From positions 1 to 36,716 of the forward strand of contig JAFUBQ010000014.1 in assembly GCA_017460085.1 (NCBI GenBank): DNA of 36,716 nucleotides. Reading direction: 5' to 3'. This document shows, piece after piece, positions 1 through 7,474 of this stretch (position 1 is its first letter; each line of letters starts with the position of its first letter). The notes beneath the pieces are model-generated. The model worked only from the letters and a program-made list of their open reading frames with translations. It was not told where the DNA came from and made no database searches. The position numbers were made by a program, and so were the translations under genes. This stretch comes from Alphaproteobacteria bacterium. GTDB lineage: Bacteria > Pseudomonadota > Alphaproteobacteria > RF32 > CAG-239.

Positions 1-4
1 CCAG

Positions 5-118
5 GGGAGCTCAAAACTGTGTGTAGTACCAGTATGGATTCTTAAATATATTCAACCATCTCCCCTTAAAGGGAGTTTATACACGAGGAGTTTTGAGACT
101 CCATCAGCCTAACACCGG
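5..118. other. Potentially structured segment, unidentified (RNA or IS-end remnant)
   Basis: CTCAAAACT at 10-18 is matched by AGTTTTGAG at 90-98, enclosing a hairpin with CTCCC and GGGAG arms near 60-75. A further TCAGCC/GGCTGA hairpin with a 7-nt loop follows at about 104-122. Read on the minus strand, the CTCCC-TTTAAG-GGGAG hairpin followed by a GGTTGAAT-like stretch vaguely resembles the right end of IS200/IS605 (TnpB) elements. No tnpB is nearby, so this is only a resemblance. I cannot assign it to a known RNA family. Confidence 0.2.
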
Positions 119-181
119 CTGACAAATAATAGATTATATTAAATATTTAACTTTGTAAAGCATTTTTTGTTTCTTTATGAC

Positions 182-247
182 CATCGCTCGATTCCGCAGG
201 AATCGTCCAGCGATCTTCGGATTAAAATAATCGGTAGATCCCCTGAC
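182..247. repeat. 66-bp intergenic hairpin repeat, copy 1
   Basis: This copy matches 323-388 with only a few substitutions. The first half folds as ATCGCT-CGATTCC-gca-GGAATCG-tcc-AGCGAT, a two-step stem with one 3-nt bulge. It resembles short interspersed palindromic elements of bacterial genomes; the family is not recognised. Confidence 0.7.
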
Positions 248-255
248 CAAACCTG

Positions 256-306
256 CGGTTTGGAGGGATGACATTCTTTATTTTATCTACGGTTTGGAGG
301 GATGAC
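256..306. repeat. Short direct repeat pair (17 bp)
   Basis: The 17-mer CGGTTTGGAGGGATGAC occurs at 256-272 and again at 290-306, between the two 66-bp repeats. It suggests that the larger repeat unit extends further on one side and has been partly duplicated. Confidence 0.6.
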
Positions 307-322
307 GTTTAAAAGAAAATGT

Positions 323-388
323 CATCGCTCGATTCTGTAGGAATCGTCCAGCGATCTTCGAATTAAAATAATCGGTAAAGCCCCTGAC
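323..388. repeat. 66-bp intergenic hairpin repeat, copy 2
   Basis: Second copy of the element at 182-247, in the same orientation and 141 bp away. In the inner stem CC is replaced by CT opposite GG, so a G-C pair becomes a G-U wobble and the fold is kept. This is what selection on structure would give, although two copies are weak evidence. Confidence 0.7.
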
Positions 389-412
389 TCGTATGCGCTT
401 TGCGCATCCGAG
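388..412. other. Hairpin after thyA, not a canonical terminator
   Basis: CTCG-t-ATGCGC, a TTT loop, and GCGCAT-c-CGAG form a stable stem. It lies 45-70 bp past the thyA stop codon in thyA's direction of transcription. No U-tract follows on either strand, so it is not a standard intrinsic terminator. It could protect an RNA end or belong to the repeat cluster. Confidence 0.35.
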
Positions 413-456
413 AGGGAAAACGTTATTGTTTTTAAACCAGAATGCCGCCTGAAAAA

Positions 457-1242
457 CTACACAGCAACTTTTGCCTTAATGGTGTCATAGCTCTGATAAT
501 TTACCAGCTCAAAATCTTCATACTTAAAGTCGTTAATATCCTTAACTGCCGGATTTATTTTCATTTGCGGCAACGGATACGGCGTATGTGAAAGCTGTTC
601 TTTTACCTGCTCAAAATGGTTATGATAAATATGCGTATCGCCCAGCGTATGAATAAATTCACCCGGTTCATAGCCGCAAACTTGCGCCACCATCATGGTT
701 AAAAGTGCATACGAAGCAATATTAAACGGCACGCCTAAAAACATATCGCAACTGCGTTGATAAAGCATACAGCTGAGTTTATTATTTGCCACATAAAACT
801 GAAACATCATATGGCACGGCGGCAAATGCATTTCGGCAATTTTACCCACATTCCACGCTGAAACAATCATTCGGCGGTCATTAGGTGTTTTTTTCAAGCG
901 CTCAATCACATCGGTAATTTGGTCGATTCCCTCGCCGTTCCAGTTGCGCCATTGCGAACCGTAAACCGGCCCCAGCTCACCGTTTTCATCAGCCCATTCG
1001 TTCCAAATGCGCACCCCGTGTTCTTGCAAATATTTCACATTGGTATCGCCTTTTAAAAACCACAGCAACTCATAAATAATGCTTTTCAAATGCACTTTTT
1101 TAGTAGTAACAAGAGGAAAGCCTTTGCTTAAATCAAAACGCATCTGCCGCCCGAAAACCGAACGCGTCCCCACACCGGTGCGATCCATTTTATCCACGCC
1201 GTTTTCCATAATATCGCGTAACAAATCTAAATATTGCTGCAT
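457..1242 (-). CDS. thyA: Thymidylate synthase ThyA
   Basis: Makes dTMP from dUMP using methylenetetrahydrofolate as one-carbon donor and reductant; cytosolic. The 261 residues match the usual bacterial ThyA length (about 264). The catalytic cysteine is C143 in [12 protein letters not shown]; phosphate-binding R21 lies in MDRTGVGT, and the NDRRM segment (121-125) and the DTHIYHNH segment near the C-terminus are intact. The ATG follows the folA stop with one base between them, so the two are co-transcribed and probably translationally coupled. This fits their chemistry, since ThyA produces the dihydrofolate that DHFR recycles. The family assignment is secure. Confidence 0.97.
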   Translation of the reverse strand: MQQYLDLLRDIMENGVDKMDRTGVGTRSVFGRQMRFDLSKGFPLVTTKKVHLKSIIYELLWFLKGDTNVKYLQEHGVRIWNEWADENGELGPVYGSQWRNWNGEGIDQITDVIERLKKTPNDRRMIVSAWNVGKIAEMHLPPCHMMFQFYVANNKLSCMLYQRSCDMFLGVPFNIASYALLTMMVAQVCGYEPGEFIHTLGDTHIYHNHFEQVKEQLSHTPYPLPQMKINPAVKDINDFKYEDFELVNYQSYDTIKAKVAV

Positions 1243-1243
1243 T

Positions 1244-1813
1244 TTATTTGCCCTCCGTTTCCATATATTGCAAAATTGTTTTCACCACATCTTGCGCCAC
1301 AAATGCGCCTTTTTTGAGCCAAATGGTCGTAATGACATTATCCAGCTCAAAACGCTGCGGCAGCGGTGTATATTGTTGTTCCAAAATTGCCACGCTGGCT
1401 GAAACATCTACCAAATCCTTGGCATCGACACTGATTTCACCATTATAAACGCAATCAACCACCACATCCGGCATCAGCGGCGCTATTTTGAAAAACAGCG
1501 CATAAATGGTGGCACCGCCGGATATATATAAATCTTCTGGATAATCTTTAAGTAAGTTAATATCCGCGCAAACTTGATGATTTTTTTCATCAAACACTTC
1601 GCACTGATTGGTATTATCAAGAATAATCAGCTTTTGCCCCAACAGCACTTTTTGCGGCATACCGCTATAGGTACGCGCACCCATAACCTTAACTTTTCCG
1701 GCGGTTAAATTGCGAAAACGTCTGGTATCAGACGGAATTCGCCACGGCAAACCCAAACCAGCACCAATCACATTATCGCCCTTATGGCGGCACCAAATTG
1801 AAACTATTGTCAT
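1244..1813 (-). CDS. folA: Dihydrofolate reductase
   Basis: Reduces dihydrofolate to tetrahydrofolate with NADPH. I take the ATG at 1813, giving 189 residues beginning [11 protein letters not shown], because GAGAGGA sits a normal distance upstream and DHFRs start right at this beta strand. A longer reading frame up to 1873 would add 20 residues unlike any DHFR. Visible features are the substrate-loop LPW (22-24), the catalytic acid D29 in the IPSDTRRF segment, and the NADPH-binding ISGGATIY motif. At 189 residues it is longer than the E. coli enzyme (159), mainly in the second half. It is first gene of a folA-thyA pair. Confidence 0.93.
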   Translation of the reverse strand: MTIVSIWCRHKGDNVIGAGLGLPWRIPSDTRRFRNLTAGKVKVMGARTYSGMPQKVLLGQKLIILDNTNQCEVFDEKNHQVCADINLLKDYPEDLYISGGATIYALFFKIAPLMPDVVVDCVYNGEISVDAKDLVDVSASVAILEQQYTPLPQRFELDNVITTIWLKKGAFVAQDVVKTILQYMETEGK

Positions 1814-1917
1814 ATAAATCCTCTCATTTGCCTTAAGTATAAAACCACTGTAAATAAATAAAAGTTTTTTCAACAGTTGATTAACAATATTTTAGTATCT
1901 GTAACAAATAAAATGTC

Positions 1918-1945
1918 TTGAATTTTGCTAAATTTAGTATAGGAT
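1918..1945 (+). promoter_or_regulatory. Candidate sigma70-type promoter for the YwqK-like/patatin pair
   Basis: TTGAAT at 1918-1923 and TAGGAT at 1940-1945 are separated by 16 bp, 20 bp before the ATG at 1966. The match to consensus is moderate. It lies in the divergent gap between folA and this gene pair. Confidence 0.35.
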
Positions 1946-1965
1946 TCTGTTCGAAGGAAAAAAAT

Positions 1966-2508
1966 ATGCAATATAAATTCATTTTAACTTTATTAAGCAC
2001 AATTATGATAACATTGCAAAGTTCGGCAACTCAAAGAGAGATTCCGCACAGTTGCAATGCTGACGGTGAACGTTTCTATTGTGTTGACGAACATCAGCAG
2101 CCGCTCAATGGTAAAATTTATGAAACTTGGGAAAACGGCAAATATAAATCCATTATCAACTATAAAAAAGGCTATGCCGATGGCTTGGCTACTTATTTTA
2201 ATGATGAAGGTAAACTGATGGAACGCGTTTATTATAAACAAGGTATAAAAAACGGAATGGATAAGATTTATTATGATAATCGCACCATAAAAGTTTGGGC
2301 CCAATATAATAACGGAGAGCTTGACGGTTGGCAAAATTTTTATACCGATGAGGGTAAACAACAAGGGAAAGCCTATTATAAGCGCGGAAAATTAACCGGA
2401 GGATATTGTCTTGCTGATTTACCCAACAGACGGCAAAAAGTAAATATTTCACGTGAGCAAATAGAAAAAAACGGCTTCAACCAACTTTTTCAGTGTGAGG
2501 CAAAATGA
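1966..2508 (+). CDS. Exported MORN/YwqK-like repeat protein
   Basis: 180 residues from the ATG at 1966, chosen because AAGGAAA precedes it and a signal peptide (MQYKFILTLLSTIMITLQSSA) follows at once; an upstream in-frame ATG at 1918 lacks both. The mature part has repeated short blocks around Y-x-x-G-x-x-x-G (for example YKKGYADGLATYF, YKQGIKNGMDKIY, YNNGELDGWQNFY, YKRGKLTGGY). This is the pattern of the MORN_2 / YwqK family. These repeats form beta-hairpin ladders; the cellular role here is unknown, and YwqK proteins are often called antitoxin-like. Four cysteines may form disulfides after export. Its stop overlaps the start of the patatin gene (ATGA), implying coupling. A similar repeat tail occurs on the VirB6-like protein at 22723. 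Confidence 0.75.
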   Translation: MQYKFILTLLSTIMITLQSSATQREIPHSCNADGERFYCVDEHQQPLNGKIYETWENGKYKSIINYKKGYADGLATYFNDEGKLMERVYYKQGIKNGMDKIYYDNRTIKVWAQYNNGELDGWQNFYTDEGKQQGKAYYKRGKLTGGYCLADLPNRRQKVNISREQIEKNGFNQLFQCEAK

Positions 2509-3353
2509 AAAGCGGCTTAGTTTTGGAAGGTGGAGCTCACCGCGCCATTTATACCGCCGGAGTTTTAGATGTTTTTAATGAACAAAATGTTACTTTTGAC
2601 GGTGTTATCGGTGTTTCCGCCGGCGCCATTCACGGTTGTTCTTTTGTTTCTCAGCAAGCCGGAAGAAGTATTAACTATACCCTTAAATATGCCAATGACA
2701 AGCGTTATATGAGCTGGTATTCGTTGCTGACAACCGGTAATATGGTGGGAGAAGAATTTTGCTATCATGAACTTCCGGAAAAGTTATTTCCGTTTAATCA
2801 CCAAGCTTTTGAAGCCTCTGCAACCAAATTTTATGTTACCTGTACCAACTTAATTTCCGGTGAAGCAGAATATATTTATTGCAATGAACTGCGTACAAAA
2901 ATGCCCTACTTACGCGCATCTGCTTCCATGCCGTTTGTATCTAAAATCAGCCATATTAACGGCATACCATATTTAGACGGAGGTATTGCCGACAGCATTC
3001 CGGTTAAAGCGTTTCTTAATATGGGTTACGATAAATGTGTGGTAATACAAACCAGAGCCGCCGGATATGAAAAACATAAAAACAAACTAAGCTGGCTAGC
3101 AAAAATTATGTATCATAAATATCCTAAATTTGCTAAAGCTATTGCTGAGCGGCATATTATGTATAATCGGGAATTGAACGATATGGAGCAATTGCAGCAA
3201 CAAGGAAAAATTGTAGTAATTCGTCCGAGTAAATTAGTTAAAATTAAACATATGGAAAAAAATCTCAATATCTTAAATGAAGTATATCAGCTTGGCAGAC
3301 AAGATGCTATAAAGGTTTTACCACAAGTTAAAAAATTTTTAGGCAATGTATAA
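2505..3353 (+). CDS. Patatin-like phospholipase (RssA/YjjU type)
   Basis: 282 residues with the full patatin signature: a GGAHRA oxyanion-hole loop (9-14), a GVSAGA nucleophile elbow with Ser38, and the DGG motif with Asp158, which together form the Ser-Asp dyad. Known members hydrolyse acyl esters of phospholipids. There is no signal peptide, so it is probably cytosolic or membrane-associated. The C-terminal third (about 185-282) is Lys-rich and matches the tail usual for this subgroup. The substrate is unknown. It starts within the stop codon of the upstream YwqK-like gene and is probably translated by re-initiation. Confidence 0.9.
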   Translation: MKSGLVLEGGAHRAIYTAGVLDVFNEQNVTFDGVIGVSAGAIHGCSFVSQQAGRSINYTLKYANDKRYMSWYSLLTTGNMVGEEFCYHELPEKLFPFNHQAFEASATKFYVTCTNLISGEAEYIYCNELRTKMPYLRASASMPFVSKISHINGIPYLDGGIADSIPVKAFLNMGYDKCVVIQTRAAGYEKHKNKLSWLAKIMYHKYPKFAKAIAERHIMYNRELNDMEQLQQQGKIVVIRPSKLVKIKHMEKNLNILNEVYQLGRQDAIKVLPQVKKFLGNV

Positions 3354-3399
3354 ATATACTAAAAATAAGAAATATTTTTTTGTAAATTGAAAAAAGCGC

Positions 3400-3430
3400 T
3401 TGACTTGGAATGTGTAATGCCAATTATTAT
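3400..3430 (+). promoter_or_regulatory. Candidate promoter for the redox gene run
   Basis: GCTTGACT gives a strong alphaproteobacterial -35 (TTGACT, 3400-3405). The -10 is less clear: TATTAT at 3425-3430 leaves a 19-bp spacer, or AATTAT at 3422-3427 a 16-bp spacer. It lies 35-65 bp before the first gene of the 3465-7395 run. Confidence 0.4.
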
Positions 3431-3464
3431 GTTAATGTGTAACAATAATATCAAAGGAGAAAAA

Positions 3465-4025
3465 ATGCGCAAAACAGCAACTTTATTTCTATCAATTTTA
3501 ACGCTTTTAGCAAGTTTTAATGTAAATGCAGAGGACAATGAAATGAATGATAAAAAAGTATTGGTAGCATATTTCAGTGCAACAGGAACCACCGCCGGAG
3601 TGGCGGAACGTTTGGCCAAAGCAACTGAAGGAGATATCTTTGCAATTATACCACAACAACCATATACCGATGCCGATTTAGATTGGCGCAACAAGCAAAG
3701 TCGCAGTTCAGTTGAAATGGATAATGTCAACAGCAGACCAGCTATTACCTCTAAGGTAGAAAATATGAGCCAATATAATGTTATATTTGTCGGTTTTCCG
3801 ATTTGGTGGTACAGAGAGCCATCGATTATAGATACTTTTATGGAAAGTTATGATTTTGCCGGCAAAACCGTTGTTCCGTTTGCCACTTCCGGCAGTAGTG
3901 GAATGGGAAATTCCGGTGCTAATATGCAGGCTTTGGCCCCTAAGGCAAAAGTTTATAAAGGGAAACGTTTTCCAAGCAATGTAAGTGAAGATGAGCTGAA
4001 AAAATGGTCAGCTGAATGGTTATAA
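3465..4025 (+). CDS. Exported flavodoxin-like protein
   Basis: 186 residues from the ATG at 3465, chosen over an upstream in-frame ATG because AAAGGAGA precedes it and a cleavable signal peptide follows (residues 1-22, ending FNVNA). The mature part is a flavodoxin fold: a phosphate-binding loop AYFSATGTTAGVAERL for FMN, then VGFPIWWYREPS and ATSGSSGMG loops that contact the isoalloxazine ring. It matches the Flavodoxin_4 type. A periplasmic flavodoxin is unusual and implies export of an FMN-binding protein or use of periplasmic flavin. It is first in a run with short gaps, next to an exported hydrolase, a flavoprotein and a rubredoxin fusion, so a redox role is likely. The partner is unknown. 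Confidence 0.85.
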   Translation: MRKTATLFLSILTLLASFNVNAEDNEMNDKKVLVAYFSATGTTAGVAERLAKATEGDIFAIIPQQPYTDADLDWRNKQSRSSVEMDNVNSRPAITSKVENMSQYNVIFVGFPIWWYREPSIIDTFMESYDFAGKTVVPFATSGSSGMGNSGANMQALAPKAKVYKGKRFPSNVSEDELKKWSAEWL

Positions 4026-4047
4026 TCTATATAAAAGGAATGAACTA

Positions 4048-5088
4048 ATGAAAACAGCAAAAATCCACATTTTAGGGCTTGCCGCCTTAGGATTGCTTTT
4101 TATTACACCTGACAAAGCGTATAGTGCTGCAGATGATGCAAGTTGGGATAAAGTGTTTGCCAAGAGCGACAAAGTAGATGTTAAAAAAGTTGAATTTAAG
4201 AACAGATTTGGCATTAAATTAGTGGGTGATTTATATGAACCAAAAAATAAATCTGATGCCAAAATGGCTGCAATTGCTGTTACCGGACCATTTGGAGCAG
4301 TTAAGGAACAATCTTCCGGTTTATATGCCCAAACTATGGCTGAACGCGGATTTGTAGCACTGGCATTTGACCCGTCTTTTACCGGTGAATCCGGAGGAGA
4401 AGTGCGTAATGTGGCTAGTCCGGATATTAATACTGATGATATCAGCGCTGCGGTGGACTATTTAAGCACTTTACCGGAAGTAGATGAAAATAGAATTGGT
4501 ATAATAGGCATTTGCGGCTTTGGTGGTTTTGCGTTGAATGCGGCGGCACAAGATACACGCATTAAAGCTACGGTAACGTCCACAATGTATGATATGACAC
4601 GTGTAAGTTCCAAAGGTTATAATGATGTTATGAGCGCTGATGATTTATACAAAATGCGTGAAAGTTTAAATGCTCAGCGCACGAAAGATGCTAAAAGCGG
4701 AACTTATGCCGAGGCAGCAGGTTTGCCTGAAAAACTTACCGGTGATGAACCGCAGTTTGTTAAAGATTATTACAGCTATTACAAAACGCCTCTCGGATTT
4801 CATAAACGCTCTATCAATTCAAACGGACATTGGAACACAACATCGGCGCTGTCTTTAATTACCCAACCTATTTTAGCCTATAGCGATACAATTAAAAGCG
4901 CAGTTTTAATGATACACGGTGAAAAGGCTCATAGCCGTTATTTTTCAGAAGATGCATTTAAAAAACTTAAAGGAGAAAATAAAGAATTACTAATCATTCC
5001 GAATGCCAATCACGTTGATTTATATTATAAAACTGATGTTATTCCGTTTGATAAAATTACAAAATTTTTTAATGCTAATTTACAATAA
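4048..5088 (+). CDS. Exported alpha/beta hydrolase with Cys nucleophile (dienelactone-hydrolase-like)
   Basis: 346 residues with an N-terminal signal peptide (about 1-27). The nucleophile elbow reads G-I-C-G-F-G-G, so position 156 is Cys rather than Ser, as in dienelactone hydrolases. The catalytic His is probably H322 in NANHVDLY; the acid should lie near the HGEKAHSRYF segment. The central part (about 175-265) is a lid-like insertion. The pattern matches the YcjY-like / DLH group of bacterial hydrolases; the substrate is unknown. The gene starts 22 bp after the flavodoxin stop with AAAGGAATG upstream, and is followed by the flavoprotein gene after 12 bp. Confidence 0.82.
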   Translation: MKTAKIHILGLAALGLLFITPDKAYSAADDASWDKVFAKSDKVDVKKVEFKNRFGIKLVGDLYEPKNKSDAKMAAIAVTGPFGAVKEQSSGLYAQTMAERGFVALAFDPSFTGESGGEVRNVASPDINTDDISAAVDYLSTLPEVDENRIGIIGICGFGGFALNAAAQDTRIKATVTSTMYDMTRVSSKGYNDVMSADDLYKMRESLNAQRTKDAKSGTYAEAAGLPEKLTGDEPQFVKDYYSYYKTPLGFHKRSINSNGHWNTTSALSLITQPILAYSDTIKSAVLMIHGEKAHSRYFSEDAFKKLKGENKELLIIPNANHVDLYYKTDVIPFDKITKFFNANLQ

Positions 5089-5100
5089 AGGGAAAAATAA

Positions 5101-5769
5101 ATGACTAAGGTAATGATAATTAACGGCAGTCCGCGCAAAAATTTTAATACTGCAAAATTACTAAATGAAGCAGCACGCGGAGCAAATGAAACAGGTGCCG
5201 AAGTTGAAATTGTTAATTTGTATGACTTAAATTATAAGGGCTGTATCAGTTGTTTAATGTGCAAACGCAAAGGTAATAATACGAACGGTTTATGCTTTTA
5301 TAAAGATGAATTGCGTCCGGTTTTAGAAAAATGTTTGTTTGCCGATGCCGTCATTATCGGCTCACCGGTATATCATTCTTATCCGAGCGGAATGTGTCGG
5401 GCATTTTTGGAACGTTTTATGTTTCCGGCACATACCTATATGAAAGATGAACAAACCGGCGGTATGAAGCGCGTTTTAAACCACACTTTGCCAACGGCCA
5501 TGATTATGACTATGAATGCCACTGAAAGTTGGTTCAAAAGCAGTAATTATCACATTATTTTAGATGAAAATACGGAGAGCCTGCGCCATGTGTTTGGCTA
5601 TTCGGAAGCGCTTTACGCTTTTGATACTTTCCAATATACCGACTATTCAAAATATGATTGCGATTATTTTGATGCCGACCATAAAGCAAAAGTTCGCGAT
5701 GAACAATTTCCGCTGGATATGCAAAAAGCTTATGAGCTTGGTAAGCGTTTGGCAACAATGGCAAAATAA
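5101..5769 (+). CDS. NAD(P)H-dependent FMN reductase / iron-sulfur flavoprotein-like
   Basis: 222 residues. The N-terminal GSPRKNFNTAKL (9-20) is the FMN phosphate loop of the NADPH-dependent FMN reductase / flavodoxin_2 fold, and IIGSPVYHSYPSG is the second flavin-contacting loop. Cysteines 48, 51 and 54 form C-x2-C-x2-C, with a fourth at 65. This resembles the [4Fe-4S] site of archaeal/clostridial iron-sulfur flavoproteins, though the last gap (10 residues) is longer than usual (4-7). Such proteins pass electrons to oxygen or peroxide in anaerobes. AAAGGGA gives a good ribosome site at the ATG. It is cytosolic and between the exported hydrolase and the MBL-rubredoxin gene. Confidence 0.82.
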   Translation: MTKVMIINGSPRKNFNTAKLLNEAARGANETGAEVEIVNLYDLNYKGCISCLMCKRKGNNTNGLCFYKDELRPVLEKCLFADAVIIGSPVYHSYPSGMCRAFLERFMFPAHTYMKDEQTGGMKRVLNHTLPTAMIMTMNATESWFKSSNYHIILDENTESLRHVFGYSEALYAFDTFQYTDYSKYDCDYFDADHKAKVRDEQFPLDMQKAYELGKRLATMAK

Positions 5770-5787
5770 AGAAAAGGACTATAAACT

Positions 5788-6726
5788 ATGAAAATTAAAG
5801 CAGTAAAGTTTAGAAACAACGGGTTTATGACACAGCCATTTGCTTTTGGCGGTGAAGACGGAGCAGATAAATTTGATGCAGGCATCAAATATCGCTCAGG
5901 GCTGCAAAATTATGTAATTGATACCGGAAATGAAGTGATTTTGGTTGATACCGGATTACCTTTCGGAACGCCGGAAGAATCACCTGATGAAAGCACACCT
6001 ATTTATACCGGTAAAGATATTAAATCATACATGGACGCCCTAGCAGATTTAGGCTATAAACCGGAACAAGTCAGTAAGATTTTGATTACCCATAAACACG
6101 CAGACCATACCGGCGAGCTGAAAAGTTTTCCGAATGCTTCAATTTATGTTAATGAAGAAGAATGTGATGCTGATGAATTGAAAAACCTTCCTAATATTGT
6201 GCCGGTTAAATTTACTGACGGTGCGTATTATAATTTTCCGGAAAGCCAAAAAATTGCAGATGGAATTTATTATATTAAAGCCAAAGGGCATACTAAAGGC
6301 AACAGTTTGATAGTTGCCGAAGATGACGGTTTGTTTTATATGTTTCAAGGAGATATAACTTATACCGACGAGGCTCTTTATGAAAATAAGCTTTCGGTTG
6401 TTTATGAAGATTTGGCAGCAGCACGCGAAACACTTAACCGCGTTCGAGAATTTGTGCAAAACCATCCGACTGTTTATTTAGGAACGCACACACCTTTAGG
6501 ATATGAAAATTTAGAAGCCAAACGTGTGGTTGATTTGCATAATCCACCAAAAACACTGCCTGTCGGAGATATTATTTTCAAAACCAAAAGCGGTAAATAT
6601 GTTTGCTCCGTTTGCGGATATGTTTATGACCCAGCAGAACATAACGGAGTTGCTTTTGAAGATTTGCCGGCAGATTGGAAATGCCCGCGTTGCAAACAGC
6701 AAAAAACTAAATTTAATGCAGCTTAA
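5788..6726 (+). CDS. Metallo-beta-lactamase-fold hydrolase fused to rubredoxin
   Basis: 312 residues in two parts. Residues 1-250 are an MBL fold with THKHADHTG (H102, H104, D106, H107), H168 in KGHTKGN, D189 in FQGDITY and H234 in GTHTPLG, a full two-metal ligand set. Residues 265-312 are a rubredoxin with CSVC (273, 276) and CPRC (299, 302) binding one iron. The HxHxDH motif with no flavodoxin domain argues against a flavodiiron oxygen reductase, where a Glu replaces a His. MBL-rubredoxin fusions are known, but their reaction is not. It may take electrons from the neighbouring flavoprotein. Start 18 bp after the upstream stop, with AGAAAAGGA. Confidence 0.9.
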   Translation: MKIKAVKFRNNGFMTQPFAFGGEDGADKFDAGIKYRSGLQNYVIDTGNEVILVDTGLPFGTPEESPDESTPIYTGKDIKSYMDALADLGYKPEQVSKILITHKHADHTGELKSFPNASIYVNEEECDADELKNLPNIVPVKFTDGAYYNFPESQKIADGIYYIKAKGHTKGNSLIVAEDDGLFYMFQGDITYTDEALYENKLSVVYEDLAAARETLNRVREFVQNHPTVYLGTHTPLGYENLEAKRVVDLHNPPKTLPVGDIIFKTKSGKYVCSVCGYVYDPAEHNGVAFEDLPADWKCPRCKQQKTKFNAA

Positions 6727-6741
6727 TATGCTAAAAAAGCA

Positions 6742-7395
6742 ATGAAACTATCGAGCATTAAATTAAAGTTAGAACAATTGCCGCGCACGTCTTTTGGTGT
6801 TTCAGTGCCGCATCTGCGAAAATTGGCGCAGCATGTAGCAAAAGATAATTATCGGGAATTTTTAGATAGTGATGATTATTCAAGTTTTGAGCTGAAACTG
6901 CTGCATGCATTTGTGATTGGTTATGCGCAAGATAATATTGATATTTTATTGGCGTATTTGCAAAAATTTATCCCTTATGTTGATGATTGGGCAATCAACG
7001 ATGCGCTGTGTCAAAATTTTAAAATTGCTCGAAAATATCGGCAAAAAGTGTGGAATTTTATCTTAATGTATCAATCTAGCGACCAAGAATTTATCAGCCG
7101 AATTATTTCGGTATTGCTTTTGTCACACTTTTTAGAAGATGAGTATATTGATGATGTTATTAAGGTTTTAGACCGCTTGAATACTGATAAATATTATGCG
7201 CAAATGGGTGTGGCGTGGGCCGTTGCAACCATTATGGGAAAATATCCGGCAAAATGCCTTGAATATTTGCAATCGGCAGAATGTCATTTAGATATAAAGA
7301 CGTATAATAAGTCATTACAAAAAATTCGTGAGTCATATAAAGTTTCTGCGGAAATTAAGAAATTGAGCAAAACATTAACTAAAATTCCGCACTGA
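6742..7395 (+). CDS. AlkD-like DNA alkylation-repair glycosylase
   Basis: 217 residues of helical HEAT-like repeats matching the DNA_alkylation family. Residues equivalent to the B. cereus AlkD active site can be placed: W83 and D87 in DDWAINDALC with the same spacing as W109/D113, R120 in the FISRIISVLL helix, and W159 in GVAWAVA. AlkD enzymes excise positively charged alkylated bases without flipping them. Compared with the family, about 20-25 N-terminal residues are missing before GVSVPHLRKL. The ATG has only a weak ribosome site 15 bp after the MBL-rubredoxin stop, so it may depend on coupling, or an upstream non-ATG start may be used. Confidence 0.85.
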   Translation: MKLSSIKLKLEQLPRTSFGVSVPHLRKLAQHVAKDNYREFLDSDDYSSFELKLLHAFVIGYAQDNIDILLAYLQKFIPYVDDWAINDALCQNFKIARKYRQKVWNFILMYQSSDQEFISRIISVLLLSHFLEDEYIDDVIKVLDRLNTDKYYAQMGVAWAVATIMGKYPAKCLEYLQSAECHLDIKTYNKSLQKIRESYKVSAEIKKLSKTLTKIPH

Positions 7396-7410
7396 TTTTT
7401 TTAATGCTGC

Positions 7411-7448
7411 ATAAAAAAATCCCTCGCGGCACGGTGGCGGCGGGGGAG
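7411..7448 (-). terminator. Intrinsic terminator, copy 1 of an exact repeat
   Basis: On the minus strand a GC-rich imperfect stem (CCCCCGCCGC pairing with GCCGCGAGGG, two mismatches) has a 6-nt loop and is followed by ATTTTTTT. It lies 26 bp past the stop of the gene at 7475. The same 38 bp recur without change at 10117-10154. Confidence 0.8.
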
Positions 7449-7474
7449 TTGTTGTCAGGCTTCAGAAGACTTAC

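Larger units (their letters stand above)
1..456. other. Gene-free region with structured repeats
   Basis: I see no convincing reading frame, tRNA or rRNA here. The stretch lies downstream of thyA, which is transcribed leftwards and ends at 457. It contains a potentially folded segment (about 5-118), two copies of a 66-bp hairpin-bearing repeat (182-247 and 323-388), a short direct repeat (256-272 and 290-306) and a hairpin (388-412). Repeats make up much of the sequence, which fits an intergenic repeat cluster or the remains of mobile DNA. The region continues beyond the left edge of the window. Confidence 0.6.

Noticed and set aside
388..412. Intrinsic terminator of thyA
   Set aside because: The hairpin is good but no U-tract follows on either strand.
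5788..6726. Flavodiiron oxygen/NO reductase
   Set aside because: The MBL motif is HxHxDH and no flavodoxin domain is fused, so it is a classical MBL hydrolase fold joined to rubredoxin.
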